A stretch of 64,000 bases of DNA from Lantana camara (Eukaryota; Streptophyta; Magnoliopsida; Lamiales; Verbenaceae): contig CM074857.1 in assembly GCA_037501455.1 (NCBI GenBank), positions 123,801,501 through 123,865,500 on the forward strand, given 5' to 3'. This document shows, piece by piece, positions 11,755-23,021 of the stretch. The translations under genes were made by a program, and so were the position numbers. The notes beneath the pieces were generated by a model. It worked only from the letters and a program-made list of their open reading frames with translations. It searched no databases and had not been told where the DNA came from. How positions within the stretch are numbered: position 1 is the stretch's first letter; each line of letters starts with the position of its first letter.

Positions 11755-13971
11755 ATGGCAGGAAGACTGAGCCAGGTAGCATCACGGATCATAGGCGGAA
11801 ACGGCGTCGTTGCACGCTCCGCCGCGGCCTCTCTCCGGCAACGCGCCGGTATGGGTCTCCCCGTCGGCAAACAAATCGTCCCTGAAAAACCCGTAATTCC
11901 TTTGCCCTTTACCTTTCGAAGCATTATCAATTTTGAAAACCCTACTGAAGAGCTTTTTTCCTTTTTTTCCCACTTTAGTTTCTGCCCATTTTCTCCTAAC
12001 AATTACTGAAATTCAGCTTGCAGTGAATGATGAGCTTATGTGGGATAATGGAAGCGCGTTTCCCGAACCTTGTATCGATCGGATTGCTGATACTGTTGGA
12101 AAGGTTGGATCTTGTGAGCATTTGATTGGTGTTTTTTTGTATGAACTGAACTGATTCTGTGTTTAAAATTAATCTTGGGTTTTGGTTTGATATTGAACCG
12201 GATGCTGATTTCTTGGTAATAGTATGAAGCATTGGCTTGGCTGTGTGGTGGGTTGAGTTTTTTCGCGTCGCTTGGGCTATTAGCTGTGTGGAATGACAAA
12301 GCTTCTAAAATACCGTTTGTAAGTCTTTGATTCTGTTTCTTTTTTCAGATTGGTACTATGTGGGTTTTATTTGTTCTGTAGATTTATCAAATTTTGATGA
12401 TTTTTTGTATTACATTTTTATATAATGTTTCTTCAGTATCCTTGAATTGTAGAATTGTGTATTAGTGGTGCGTGCCTGAGTGAGCTTATGGAAATCTGAG
12501 AATCAGTGTTGCAGAATGGGATGTGCCTGAGTTAGTTTATGGAAATCTGAGAATCAGTGTTACAGAATGAGATAGGAAATAGGAGCACGACTTTGAGTCA
12601 TTGAAAGAATGAGATAGGAGTATAAGTTTCTTTTGATCAAATGTAGCTTAGTCTGACCATCAACTTCTTTAGACATTGTAGTGAAGGGCAGTTTTTGTAG
12701 CTCGGATACTTTGGATATACCGTACTTGTTTTGCTTCTAAGATTTTCTTGTTATGGATCATAGAGAAAATTGTGAGAAAAATTAATAATATATGATAGGC
12801 ATGTCCAATTCATTATTGATCAACCAAGCATTTGACATGCTACGATTGCAGGTCTGCCCAATTGCCAATTTGGTTGCTATAGGAGATAGTCACATTATAT
12901 ATGAACTCATACTTTTCTATTTGTTGGGACATTTCGTTTCATGATATATATTATCAAAATATAATATTTAATTGATTTACCTTCAGAGAAGTTGATTTTG
13001 TTGCACCTGTATGCATTAATATTTTTCCTGTGGTACCTATTTCCTACCGTGAAAATTGACCAATTGTCCGATAATTCTCAACTTTTCAAGTGCGAGTTCC
13101 ATTTTACACATTGCTATTTTCTTCACCTATTTCTTGTTCTTGATTTTAACTCTGGACAATGTGCGAGAGGGTGCACTATAATTGTTAGGCAGAATATTGT
13201 CTTAAGATATATTTGCTTGGCTATTCGAACTGCAACAGCATTATCTTTTAGCTGCTGATTAACATTTTGCAATGCTCGAAGTTACCACCCCCTTTTCATC
13301 TCGTTTCATTTGGACATACTAGGAAACTTCCTCCTTTTTAGTTCAGATTTCCTTTTGACTGAGATAGAAGAGAGTCGGACAAACTTCAAAGTGTTCCGGA
13401 ATTAAAGAAAACACCATTTATGCATGTGCAATCCTGAGAGAACATTATTTGTTGTTATCAAAACGTGTTTTACATTTCCAAAAACCTACCCACAACTGGT
13501 CTATATGAAGTACGAAACTAATACTTCGATGTAGAGCAAACTAGAAAGCTATTGTTTTTTAACTTGAAGCTGAAAAAGGCCTGTGACGCTGAAGATACTT
13601 TAAGTTGCTGAGTTTTGCTCTTAATTTGAAGTGTTGAACACATAGTGTCTCTGTCTAATTTTCTTTCCTTATTTAAAGCAAGTTTCCTGAACAGTTATTT
13701 GGCTCCTATTAAGGGAAAGTATATTTGTTTCCACCAACATGCAACACGCACCTATTCTTGAATATGTTCCGATACAAAATTTGGTGCATAAGTAGACCTT
13801 AAGTTTGGCTACTCAACTTTTACCTTAATGTTGCTGAAAGCTTGTTTTTCAAGTACGAGTGCTTTTATTGTGCAGAATCTGTTGCTCATCTTTTTAGCTT
13901 TCGGTTGTTTTCAGGCACCCAAGGTGTACCCTTATGACAACCTAAGAGTCGAGCTAGGAGAAGAACCCTAA
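11755..13971 (+). CDS. NADH dehydrogenase 1 beta subcomplex subunit 8, mitochondrial
   Basis: Accessory subunit of respiratory complex I in the inner mitochondrial membrane (plant NDUFB8 type, the At5g47570 family). Four exons with GT..AG borders keep one frame: 11755-11892, 12017-12103, 12223-12318 and 13915-13971. All junctions fall between codons, giving 125 aa, the normal length for the plant family. Exon 1 gives the basic leader MAGRLSQVASRI and RQRAGMGLPVGK. Exon 2 carries NDELMWDNG and FPEPCIDRIADTVGK. Exon 3 is the single membrane segment (LCGGLSFFASLGLLAV). Exon 4 ends VYPYDNLRVELGEEP. For intron 1 the acceptor at 12016 (ttcag) is chosen rather than the AG at 12022-12023, because only the former preserves the frame. 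Intron 3 is long (1596 bp) and contains a 51-bp tandem duplication. Confidence 0.95.
12472..12572 (+). repeat. 51-bp tandem duplication in an intron
   Basis: Two adjacent copies starting gtgcctgagt (12472 and 12523), each running through 'ttatggaaatctgagaat' to 'cagaatgrgat', with a few substitutions. It lies in intron 3 of the NDUFB8 gene. Confidence 0.85.
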
Positions 13972-15513
13972 CTTGCGGGATCCTTCTTGATCTTTATCCG
14001 ACAGTTTCAAATCCTGCAACTGCTAAGTGAACAATAAAAAGTGTATTTTCATGTTCGAAAACTGGGTGAGATAGCTGACCCTCACCAGATTATTATCTGG
14101 ACTTGTTGGTTAAGCAGATCTTTTTCAAAAATACATATTTCTGGATTTGCTTTGCCCTTATATGTTTCTTCATGAACTTATATCTATGCGTGTAATAAGG
14201 TATGCGGTCTTGTTTTTTCAGTCATTTTGTTGGGAGCTCTAATTTACGGATACTTCTAAAAATATTATTTTACAGTATGGTATCGTATCGGACATCTTGT
14301 TCGACACTTTTGACATGGAAAATTTAAGAAAAAAATTCGTGTTGGTGTGAAGAGCGCTGCGGTACTATTTGCAAATATTTTCAAAATTCTCTTCTGAGCA
14401 TTTAGTTTATTTCCAGCAATTTTGAGTGTTTGGAGATATAATGTAGGCTTTACTTTAAGAGATTCTAGGTTATTTTCAAAATAAATACAAATTTATATCG
14501 TTATTAACCTTTTTTTTTTTTTCCTTTTCCCAAACGTTTATTTTTTTATAACTTCAATTTCTACAACAACATTAGTTATTGCAAACAAAAGGTGAAAATA
14601 TTACATTAATAAGTATATATAACCATTTATGATTGGTTGACTTGGTGTATTTGATCTACAATTTTTAACCTGAAATAGTCTCTAACAAATTTTTAGGGAG
14701 AAAAAAAACCCCTGCAATTTCCAAATCCAACATCCATGAAAAGAGAATTTAAATATATTTAATACTACTCACTCCTTGGGCACTATATTTATAAAAAAAA
14801 ATCCAGCTTGGTGCAAAATTGAGTCATTAATCAACTACTACCTATTAATTAAAAATTTGGTATTCGAGTTTTTTGAAATACAATTGTCATTCATAAGGAG
14901 AGGATATAGAACTAAATAGTAAGGACTCGAATCCTAATTTTGAATATGAAACAGTTTCGAGAAGCTGATGGTGCATCCTAGTTTAGAAAAAAATAAAATA
15001 AATAAATAAATAAATATATATATAAAGTAAAAGAAAAAAAGAAGTTAGTGGAGGGTTGAAGAAATAAGTGGGCTTTATGAAAGCAGGCTCTTAAAATAGT
15101 CTACTATTTCACCTGTCCAAAGTCCAAACTAAATTCAGTGCCTTTTGCCGTTTTTGGGTCCTTTTCTGGGTTCGTTGCTCCTCTTAAATTCTGCCTTTAA
15201 ACCCCTTTTACTGTCACCAACCGGGGTGTCGTGTACCTCAACTCCTCTAAAATCAAACTTTTATGTCCACATTTTCAAATATATATACACACACATTTAT
15301 ATAAAGAAACGAGAGTCAAAATTTAATATAAAATGAAGACGAAAATTATAATATCAAAAATGAAAAATATGAAAATTTTAATTTGGATGGACAAAATAAT
15401 AAATATTACAAGATGTATATCATAAAAATAAAACTTTTCAAAATTTAAAGAGGGCACGGTGTCCCCCAATCCGCATGCATATAAATATAACATCAAACTA
15501 TTATTAAATGGTC
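13972..15513. other. 3' UTR of NDUFB8 and AT-rich intergenic DNA
   Basis: The first about 200 bp are probably 3' UTR. At 14255-14350 there is another copy of the dispersed 'cagtatggtatcgtatcggacat...ttcgacacttttgacatgga' fragment. From 15340 to 15480 an AT-rich piece ends in 'gagggcacggtgtccccc', which looks like a transposon end fragment. No gene is supported. Confidence 0.4.
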
Positions 15514-15521
15514 ACCGCAGC

Positions 15522-15774
15522 CAGTGACGGAGCCACACTCTGTTGAGGGGGTACACGTACAATTGACACTCCTCAAAAAAATTTTTTTTTTATTATTATG
15601 TACATATATAGATATTTGTATATGTAATTTTATGAGATTTTTTATTATTGACCCCCTTATTAAAGTTAAAATTAATAATAATAATGAGGGTCAATATAGT
15701 AAATTATTGAACCCTTTTAGTATTATATATGCTTTGGTCGACCCCCCTAACTAAAATTTCTGGCTCCGTCACTG
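15522..15774. mobile_element. hAT-type MITE with 8-bp target duplication
   Basis: 253-bp non-coding element. The left end CAGTGACGGAGCCA is the exact reverse complement of the right end TGGCTCCGTCACTG. The element is flanked by perfect 8-bp direct repeats ACCGCAGC (15514-15521 and 15775-15782), as hAT transposases produce. The interior is AT-rich with 'gagggggta' and 'acccccc' near the ends. Intact ends and target duplication suggest a fairly recent insertion. Confidence 0.93.
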
Positions 15775-15782
15775 ACCGCAGC

Positions 15783-17960
15783 TCGCGGGCTTCGCCAGGT
15801 TAGAAACTCACACTCGACAAACTCGAATCTGGACTCAAAAGGTCGATCGAACCTATTCACGTAAATTTGACAACTAGCTCGACTCATCTTAATTACAATT
15901 TACACCCCAGATGCAGATAACACTAATGCAAACCCCTAAACTACAAGAGGTTTTTGTTTTATTAGCCATGATTGGCTTAATAAATGGTCGTTTCAATGAA
16001 GCTTTATTTATTTGAGTTACACAACTCTGCAAACATGGAATGATACGACAACTATGTCCATCTTGTTTCAGTCAAATGGAATATATATGGTCCAAATGAA
16101 ATATAATATTGTTTGCGACAACTATAGCCAAAACAATTACTATAATTATATAATAATATGGTTCTTATTAATATAAATATATATATGATTAATTTTGGGA
16201 GCATGTTATGTCACTTTATTAAAAACATTAATTAATTAACCTCGCTTTGTTAGATAAGAGTTTCTCCAAATCTTAATGCAAGCTGCAAGATACCTTCAAC
16301 ATGGTGGCATTGCGAAATGACGAGGATGCCCTTCCCAAATGTAGGAGAAACCGTCAGCAACCTAAAGAAGGAGGTGAACTATTCTGAGGGTATGTGTGTA
16401 AATTCACATGACATGTTGCTTGATTTTAGTTGGGAAATGCACTGTTTTCACATGGCATGTAATTTGTTTCATGTGCACCACATGCATAGGACTCCCCCTC
16501 CCATGTTATTATGATCCCTCTTTGACTAATCCAACTTTAATCGTTAAATAATATAGTTTAACAGTTTGATGTTATATTAATTTAATAAAATCTCATGTTT
16601 GAGTTTGAAAAAACGAAAGTATCATTAATAAGGAGAATTTTACACTTGAATGATTTGATCTAACTCGATCAATGAAAAATTGAAAATAGATTATAAAAAT
16701 AAAAAATTATTTGCCTGTAACAGTAATATTGATTACCATCTCATATTTGTCCTTGCTCCCATAAGATTAATTTCCATTAATTAAGTGTTCCCATATTTGT
16801 CCTTTCTCTCTGGTTTATTTCCCTTTGTAAAATTACTGTGTTTCTAAAGTTATTTCCAAATTATTTACGTACAGCCAGTACTTCCTAATCACATCAGCCA
16901 ACAATTTAATCAGACTTAATTAATTTGATTTAGACTACAATTACGAACATTTTCAAGCTATTTATTTCATCATTGACAACACACATCAATCCTTTCCATG
17001 ATAAAATTTCATATTATTTCAATCCTCGATCTCTTTTTCGATAATGATGCACGATGGTAGGAGGAAATTGTAATTTTGGTAAACCAACTCATTCTAATTC
17101 GCAAAACTCATTTCGTGTCAAATTCTTCAACGGATACATGGCAATCCGGGTGGGGTTTTCTGGCGGGTTATATCTATTCGAGTTAAATAATGCATGAAAT
17201 TGCAAACTTTTAGAGTTATGAACTAATTTTTTCATTGAAATTTTTTTTGAACCAAAATTACGAATTAGGTCAAGTTGGTATACCAAAAATGCAAATTCAT
17301 CCGATGGTAGTATAAACTTATTCAACTTCAATCATATTTAGTCGCAAAAAGCAAATATCCCCTTTCACTAACCGAAAAATGAATTATTTTCTTGTTGATA
17401 AGCATACCGATCGTTCTAACCTAATTTCTCGATCGTATTTAGAATGAAAACTTACGGACTTTTCCTAGAATAGCGTGCTACTTAAAATTTATGCAATTTT
17501 GAGCATGTACGTAGCCCATATATATTATACTAAAATTCAAATTCAAATCTAAATCTCAATAAAATTAATTTGAATTTGAGTATGCAGGAATGGTAGTAGA
17601 ATTCATTTATTCCAACTCACAAGTCACAAGTTAGTTCATACACAAACTTGGCTCCTTCCATTGTCACCCGTAGAAATTAAAGTTCTTGTCGGGTCATGTT
17701 ACGTTTTTTTAAATGCCTCTAACAAATATATGCATAAATATACATATTATTTAATACATAGCGCACAACCTTTACAAGAAAAATTTGTATATAATTTTTT
17801 GGGGAAAATTCGAAATGTCTCTTTTTGCAATTTATCATCTCAACAAATTTTCATTGCAAACTATCATTCAATCATTGTATTTGTAATATACCATCATCTA
17901 ATTTTTTATTTTTTTTGGTGGTTTTGATGAAAATACAACTGACGTGTATCTTTTATAAAC
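15783..17960. other. Intergenic, AT-rich
   Basis: Only small unsupported ORFs. No conserved gene, RNA gene or delimited repeat is recognised. A GC-richer patch at 15783-15860 directly follows the MITE. Confidence 0.4.
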
Positions 17961-17968
17961 ATGTCAGG

Positions 17969-18444
17969 CTATGTTGCACGGACACGGACAGGGCGACACG
18001 GACACGACACGACAAGGACACGGCGACACGGATTTTTTCAAAATTTTAGGACACGACACGGCTCCGACATGACTATATTTTATATAAATAAATATATTTT
18101 ATATATAAATAAAAATATTTTATAAGTATAATCTATGTAATATAAAATATTTATAAAAATATATAATATTAAAAACTAAAATAAGTTGTGTTATTTCAAT
18201 TTTCTCTCCAAAAAATTCAAAAAATATTAAAAAAAGCATAAAAAAATGATCAAATTTGCCCCGCCGTGTCCGAGCCGTGTCGGACACTCCACCTCGCCGT
18301 GTCCGACACCGTGTCCCTTTTTTTTTTTTTTTTTTTTTTCGGACACTCCTTCAGCCGTGTCCGACACGTGTTCGAGCCGTGTCCGTATCCGACACGTGTC
18401 GGACACTGCACGGATCATTTTTTAGGCGTGTCCGTGCTTTAGAG
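17969..18444. mobile_element. 476-bp TIR element rich in GACACGG motifs, 8-bp target duplication
   Basis: The ends are inverted: CTATGTTGCACGGACACG on the left and, reading inward from the right, CTCTAAAGCACGGACACG (14 of 18 match). Direct repeats ATGTCAGG (17961-17968 and 18445-18452) flank the element. The outer about 100 bp on each side are saturated with 'gacacgg/ccgtgtc' motifs, so the whole can fold into a long hairpin. The middle is AT-rich and there is a 24-bp T-run at about 18317-18340. It has no coding capacity. The TSD length suggests hAT-type mobilisation. Confidence 0.85.
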
Positions 18445-18452
18445 ATGTCAGG

Positions 18453-19413
18453 TGTCTTGTTTTTTAACCAAAACCACTAAAAAAAAAAAGTTTAGATGAC
18501 GGTATGTTACAAATGCAAAGGTTGGATGATGGTTTACAACAAAAGTTTGTTAGGATGGTAAAATGCAAAAAATTAAAAAGTTCGAATGGAAAAAAAAAAT
18601 TCCTAATTTTTTTTAATAAAAAAATTACAGTTATACACATTCATAATTCGAATGGTTACATTTTACATGCACAAAATGATTAGGGTTCCGTCATTTTTCC
18701 ATAATGTCGGGAAAAAATAACTGTGATATTCCTGATTTATCCATATATATATATATTTTTGTTGTTCTGAATGTTTTTTGTAATTATTAATTTTATGGAA
18801 TGGTGTAGACGTAATTATTTGTCTTATAGGGTCACTGAGTTGTAGCTTTGAATTCTCTCGCGAAATTTAAATATAATTAACCTTAAAATTAACTGATTTT
18901 TAGTAGGGATATAACGGACGATTTACATTTTTCAGGAATATTCTATTAATTTCTAAACGGATGAGAACATAGTTGGGTGCATAAAGTAATTAATAAGAGT
19001 AAAAAATGTGCATAATTATAATTATTTAACTAATATAGATACGAATTGTAGTTTACAATACTCTCATAAAATTCAAATACAATTAAACTAAAAATAAAAT
19101 TTAATTGTAGATCGTTGGCACAACCTTGGGAAATTTTGGGCAACAACGAGAATCTCGTGAGGCCACAAAACTTTAGTAAAATTTCCAATGATTTTTTCGA
19201 ATTAATCTTTTACCGTTTGGCTCCCAAGGTGTCCATGTGCTGTCCTAAACACCACAAACAACCTTAGCTCATTTGTTTCAATTTCACCGGACCACCTATG
19301 TTTGTTTTTTAATATTGTCACCGTCCAAAAAACATTTATTACAATTTACACTAAACCAAAAATAAAAGAAACTAACCCCATAATTAAGAGGAAACATCAC
19401 ACTCCTCCAACTC
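18453..19413. other. Intergenic, AT-rich
   Basis: No gene or clear repeat. The last 60 bp form the presumed proximal promoter of the next gene. Confidence 0.4.
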
Positions 19414-19430
19414 TTTATATATATATATAT
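19414..19430 (+). promoter_or_regulatory. TATA box of the ADELF gene
   Basis: A TTTATATATATATATAT run. Transcription starting about 30 bp downstream (near 19445-19460) would exclude the ATG at 19433 and favour the one at 19481. Confidence 0.5.
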
Positions 19431-19480
19431 TCATGCAAACTCATGTAACCAAAACAAACCACACTACTCCAAGATTCAAA

Positions 19481-20176
19481 ATGCTCTCTTTGGAACCCCT
19501 CCAAACCACGTCCCCTAATCATCTCGAGCCGCCTTCGAGCCCCCGATTTTCGTTCTCGTCGGAGTTTCTTGACGAAGACAACTTCATCTCCATATGCCCG
19601 GATCCTGTGCGGGAAATCAAAGAGGCTAAGGCCGCACGCGAGCTTGACTTTGAATTTCTTTCGGGGAATGTAACGAGCATGATAGCTGCGGACGAATTGT
19701 TCTCGGAGGGCAAATTGCTTCCCTTCCGGCAGACCGAGATCAAACTCGACAAGATTGCATTGAAACCGGATGACGCCGAGGTGGGGGCCGAGGAAGTCGA
19801 GCAAATCAACAAGGAGGAGAGCAGAATCAGCTGGTTTCTTGACGATGATCCATCTCCTAGACCACCCAAATGCACTGTTTTGTGGAAAGAGCTGCTGAGG
19901 TTGAAGAAACAACGCGCTTCGACTCTTTCGCCTTCCTCATCGTCGTCTTCTTCCTCGTCCTCGCGAAGTTCGTTAGTCGAGAATTCATCAGCCGATGACA
20001 GAAAAGATCGGCCTAGAAACAAAGAGAAAAGCAACAAAAAATTGGAAACAACAAGAACAGCCAGTATAAGGATAAGGCCTGTGATTAATGTGCCAATTTG
20101 CACGCAGTCGAAGAACAGTGTGCTGCCTCCACTGTTTCCCTTAAGGAAAGGTAGATTAGAAAGGTGCAACAATTAA
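19481..20176 (+). CDS. Uncharacterised plant protein with ADELFSEGKLLPF motif
   Basis: Intronless gene of 231 aa. The function is not known to me. The sequence shows SPRFSFSSEFLDEDNFISI (21-37 region), DFEFLSG then ADELFSEGKLLPF (70-82), LWKELLRLKKQR (134-145), a serine run (149-164), a basic stretch (173-190) and a hydrophobic tail ending LPPLFPLRKGRLERCNN. The DFEF...ADELF..GK(L/I)LP layout is shared with BKI1, membrane-associated kinase regulators and DUF1645-type proteins, so a membrane or kinase-linked regulatory role is possible but is only inferred. An in-frame ATG at 19433 would add 16 residues. I prefer 19481 because a TATA box ends at 19430 and proteins of this kind usually start with an M-x-(L/x)-EPLQ-like sequence. 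Codon use and an open frame uninterrupted over 230 codons support a real gene. Confidence 0.85.
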   Translation: MLSLEPLQTTSPNHLEPPSSPRFSFSSEFLDEDNFISICPDPVREIKEAKAARELDFEFLSGNVTSMIAADELFSEGKLLPFRQTEIKLDKIALKPDDAEVGAEEVEQINKEESRISWFLDDDPSPRPPKCTVLWKELLRLKKQRASTLSPSSSSSSSSSSRSSLVENSSADDRKDRPRNKEKSNKKLETTRTASIRIRPVINVPICTQSKNSVLPPLFPLRKGRLERCNN

Positions 20177-20628
20177 TGTAGAAAAACCTGGATTTGTCTG
20201 TACTGATTTCATGCTTTTTTGGGTGTTTTTCACAGATTAAAATGAGGTTACAGCTTAATCTGATGGATTTTTCTGTTAATTTAGCTGATTATTATCAGCT
20301 ACTGGTTTGCTTAATAATCAAGAATCATCCTTAAAGTCTTAAAGACCCTTGTTTTATTTATGCGACCTTAATTAACTTCTCGGGCCTAACTAACACATTC
20401 ATCCAGACAACAGAATCTGCTCAGACTATTATATAAAGAGTGCATATCTTTCTTGATTTAATTGTTGTTGATGTTGCTATTATCAATGCTGCATAGCATT
20501 AAAGTCGGTACCTGGATTCTGGAGAGCTCCTTGAGATGTCATATGCTTTTAAAGAGGAGTTCTAAACTAAAGTCTGAAGCTGTTTCACTTGATCCATGTG
20601 TGTACTTTCATTTGATGAATTTAAAATT
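20177..20628. other. 3' UTR and intergenic
   Basis: Probable 3' UTR of the ADELF gene followed by unremarkable sequence. The small ORF at 20462-20644 has no recognisable features and runs into a repeat. Confidence 0.4.
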
Positions 20629-21031
20629 TGAAAAGACTATCTAAAAGAATCATGGGCAAGAGTATGCCGATTAAGTAATTTAGCACTGGGTAGTGGTAAG
20701 ACGCAGGTTTCATAATCTTTCGGATTTAGATTTCGATCTTCATGGATCAGAATACGAGAGGCTTCTAATTATATATTAGTTTTCTTTTGTACTAGACAGT
20801 AGTTTAAGTTCTTTCTATTTGATGAATGATAAGGTTGTAAACTTTTCCTCTTAATTTCAATGTATTTGATTGAATGCAACGTAATTTAGTTTCAAGAATT
20901 TGAAAAGACTATCTAAAAGAATCATGGGTAAGAGTATGCCGATTAAGTGATTCAGAAATGGGTAAGGGTAAGGAGGAAGTTTCATAATCTTTCGGATTTA
21001 GATTTGATTAAGTGATTATTTCGATCTTCAT
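20629..21031 (+). repeat. Direct duplication (273-bp period) with SINE-like head
   Basis: A segment beginning gaaaagactatctaaaagaa at about 20629 recurs at about 20902 with few changes for about 110 bp, ending in 'ttcggatttagattt..gatcttcatg'. Inside are a tRNA-like A box (gggtagtggtaaga) and B box (atttcgatctt), so each copy may be a SINE fragment. The second copy contains an extra 'gattaagtgatta'. Confidence 0.6.
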
Positions 21032-21264
21032 GTAATCATATAATATTCATATAATATTTTCATTAGTATGATATTGTCCACTTTGGATTAAATTCGTACA
21101 GATTTGTTTTTGGGCATCTCTTAGAAAATCTTGTAATAATGGAGTTGAGTGAACACTTTTATATTGGACAAATCTCCTCCAATCTTCAGATGTGGGATGA
21201 GTTTGCTTCACAATAATCATCTCCTCAAACCAAGACCACACCACTTGTGACCTCTCCTTCACGG

Positions 21265-21361
21265 TCAATCCGTTTGATCTGCCAAGCCTCATTTTCAGGA
21301 TCAATCCATTTGATCTGCCAAGCCTCCCTTTTAGGATCAATCCGTTTGATCTGTCAACCAT
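21265..21361 (+). repeat. 36-bp tandem repeat, 2.7 copies
   Basis: Units start at 21265, 21301 and 21337 with 'tcaatcc(g/a)tttgatctg', an exact 36-bp period. It lies in the internal sequence left of the LTR described next. Confidence 0.8.
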
Positions 21362-21668
21362 CTTGCACCGCCGCTACTCTTTTACGGGACATGCCGCCTA
21401 ACCTCCTTAATGTCAAGAAGACTTTCGATACAAGACATCAACCGCAGATCTTCAATTGCTAGGTCGTCTGACCTTCCAAACATAGGTCAATTCACCTGAC
21501 CCACTAAATATCTTGTACCGCCGTTATCACCCAACTGGACCCGCTACCTGAGTATCACTTGTCAGGAAGACTTTTGACACAAGGCACCCTGCAGGTCTTC
21601 GGTCTTGTTGTCAACCGGGAACTTCTCATAACACGCATTCCACCACTCTGACAAGTCCGAAGTTGGAC

Positions 21669-22041
21669 TCTGATACCACTTGTTGCGGAAGCGTCGAATA
21701 ATATTTAGAACTATAATACCTAAAATTTCACAAAGAAAAATGAGATAAAATAATAAATTAAGTATAACTCAAAATAAGGCTATTAAAAGGTGTAAAGAAA
21801 AAACTAACAAAATTAACGAGAGAGACTTTGTTTGAACGTTTTAAGTTAGACGAGGGAGGAATCGTGTTAGCTCCTCACAAAACTATTACACAATTTCAAT
21901 GTGGGATAGAAAATACTTGTTCCAAACCTAATTCTCTAATGTGGGATACAAAGTTGGGCCAAAACCAAAACTCTCCTCTAAATTTCTTGTTTCTATTATA
22001 TTTGTCGTTTAATTAAGAAAATAAAAAAGAAATCCTTAACA
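21669..22041 (-). mobile_element. LTR (361 bp) with adjoining primer-binding site
   Basis: 21681-22041 begins TGTTGCGGAAG and ends CCTTAACA, giving TGTTG..TAACA termini typical of a plant LTR. Immediately to its left, 21669-21680 (TCTGATACCACT) is the complement of a tRNA-iMet primer-binding site (TGGTATCAGA). The element therefore points to the minus strand and this is its 5' LTR. No second LTR was found in the 1 kb to the left, so the element is truncated. The internal remnant probably extends left to about 21060. Confidence 0.6.
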
Positions 22042-22882
22042 ATTATAATTTTTTTGGGTTTTCTATACTCGTAATCTTATTTTATTAATCGCATTACCTC
22101 TCGAATTAAATCCCGACTCCGTCAAGGAGCACCACCACACCCCATTGAAATGAATTTATGAGCCCTACTATGCACCATTGAAGGGGTATCATTTCATGTT
22201 ATTAGACTTAAAAGCACATCTAAACCTCGTACACATTATTGGTGAAGATGATGGAAATGTACGTACGTTGGCTAGTCATATTCTTTCAAAACCATTAAAA
22301 CTTACGGCAAACCAAACCAAAATTTTCCTCCTCCTTAATCACTAGCCATTAATACTATAGTTCATATTCATAATTAATTGAATGATGGAGCTAGATATAT
22401 TATATTACACCAACTGGTTTCCATACGATGTTTCTGTATCTTACAACAGTCGAGGTTGATGGCATACATGGAATCAGTAAAATGGCAGGAAACCGATGTG
22501 GATTGTTGCAGTAAACCAACGCTGAAAAGGTTGTAATGAAATATATACGAATATCTATGATGCATGGATATGGGGCGACACGATACGTATTGTTGCGTCC
22601 AGCCAAAAACTTTAGAGATTAATCCCTCTTTCCTCAAGGATCTTACCGAAGTAAGCCAGGGTTTCAGAGAGACTAATCAAGAGATCAGACCAAAAGCCTG
22701 GATCGTCATATCTCAAGGGTCGTTTATATAGAATATCGGACTTAGAGTTTTAGTCATTTACGTTACCTTCTCTTCTATTCGATTTCTTATGATCTTACCA
22801 GATTCTTCCGTATCTTATTTAGTTGTTTCTTGCCCGGCACTCCTCTAGATATCCTTATGCTCCACGGTCTTCTATCAGCTCG
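22042..22882. other. Intergenic with likely LTR-derived sequence
   Basis: No gene is supported. From about 22560 the base composition becomes less AT-rich and continues to 23250, ending in 'gggccccatcacgtatatacc'. This resembles part of a retrotransposon LTR, but no second copy is visible. Confidence 0.35.
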
Positions 22883-23021
22883 TTATACTTACGAGCTGAT
22901 TCGTCTGCTCGTCTGTTCTCTTCTATTCGTCTTATACTTGCGAGCTGATTCGTCTATTCGTCTGCTCTCTTCTGTTCGTCTTATACTTGCGAGCTGATTC
23001 GTCTGTTCTCTTCTGTTCGTT
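22883..23021 (+). repeat. 49-bp tandem repeat, about 2.9 copies
   Basis: Units start at 22883, 22932 and 22981 with 'ttatactt(a/g)cgagctgat' followed by 'tcgtctg..ctcttctgttcg', an exact 49-bp period. The third unit is shortened. Confidence 0.85.
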
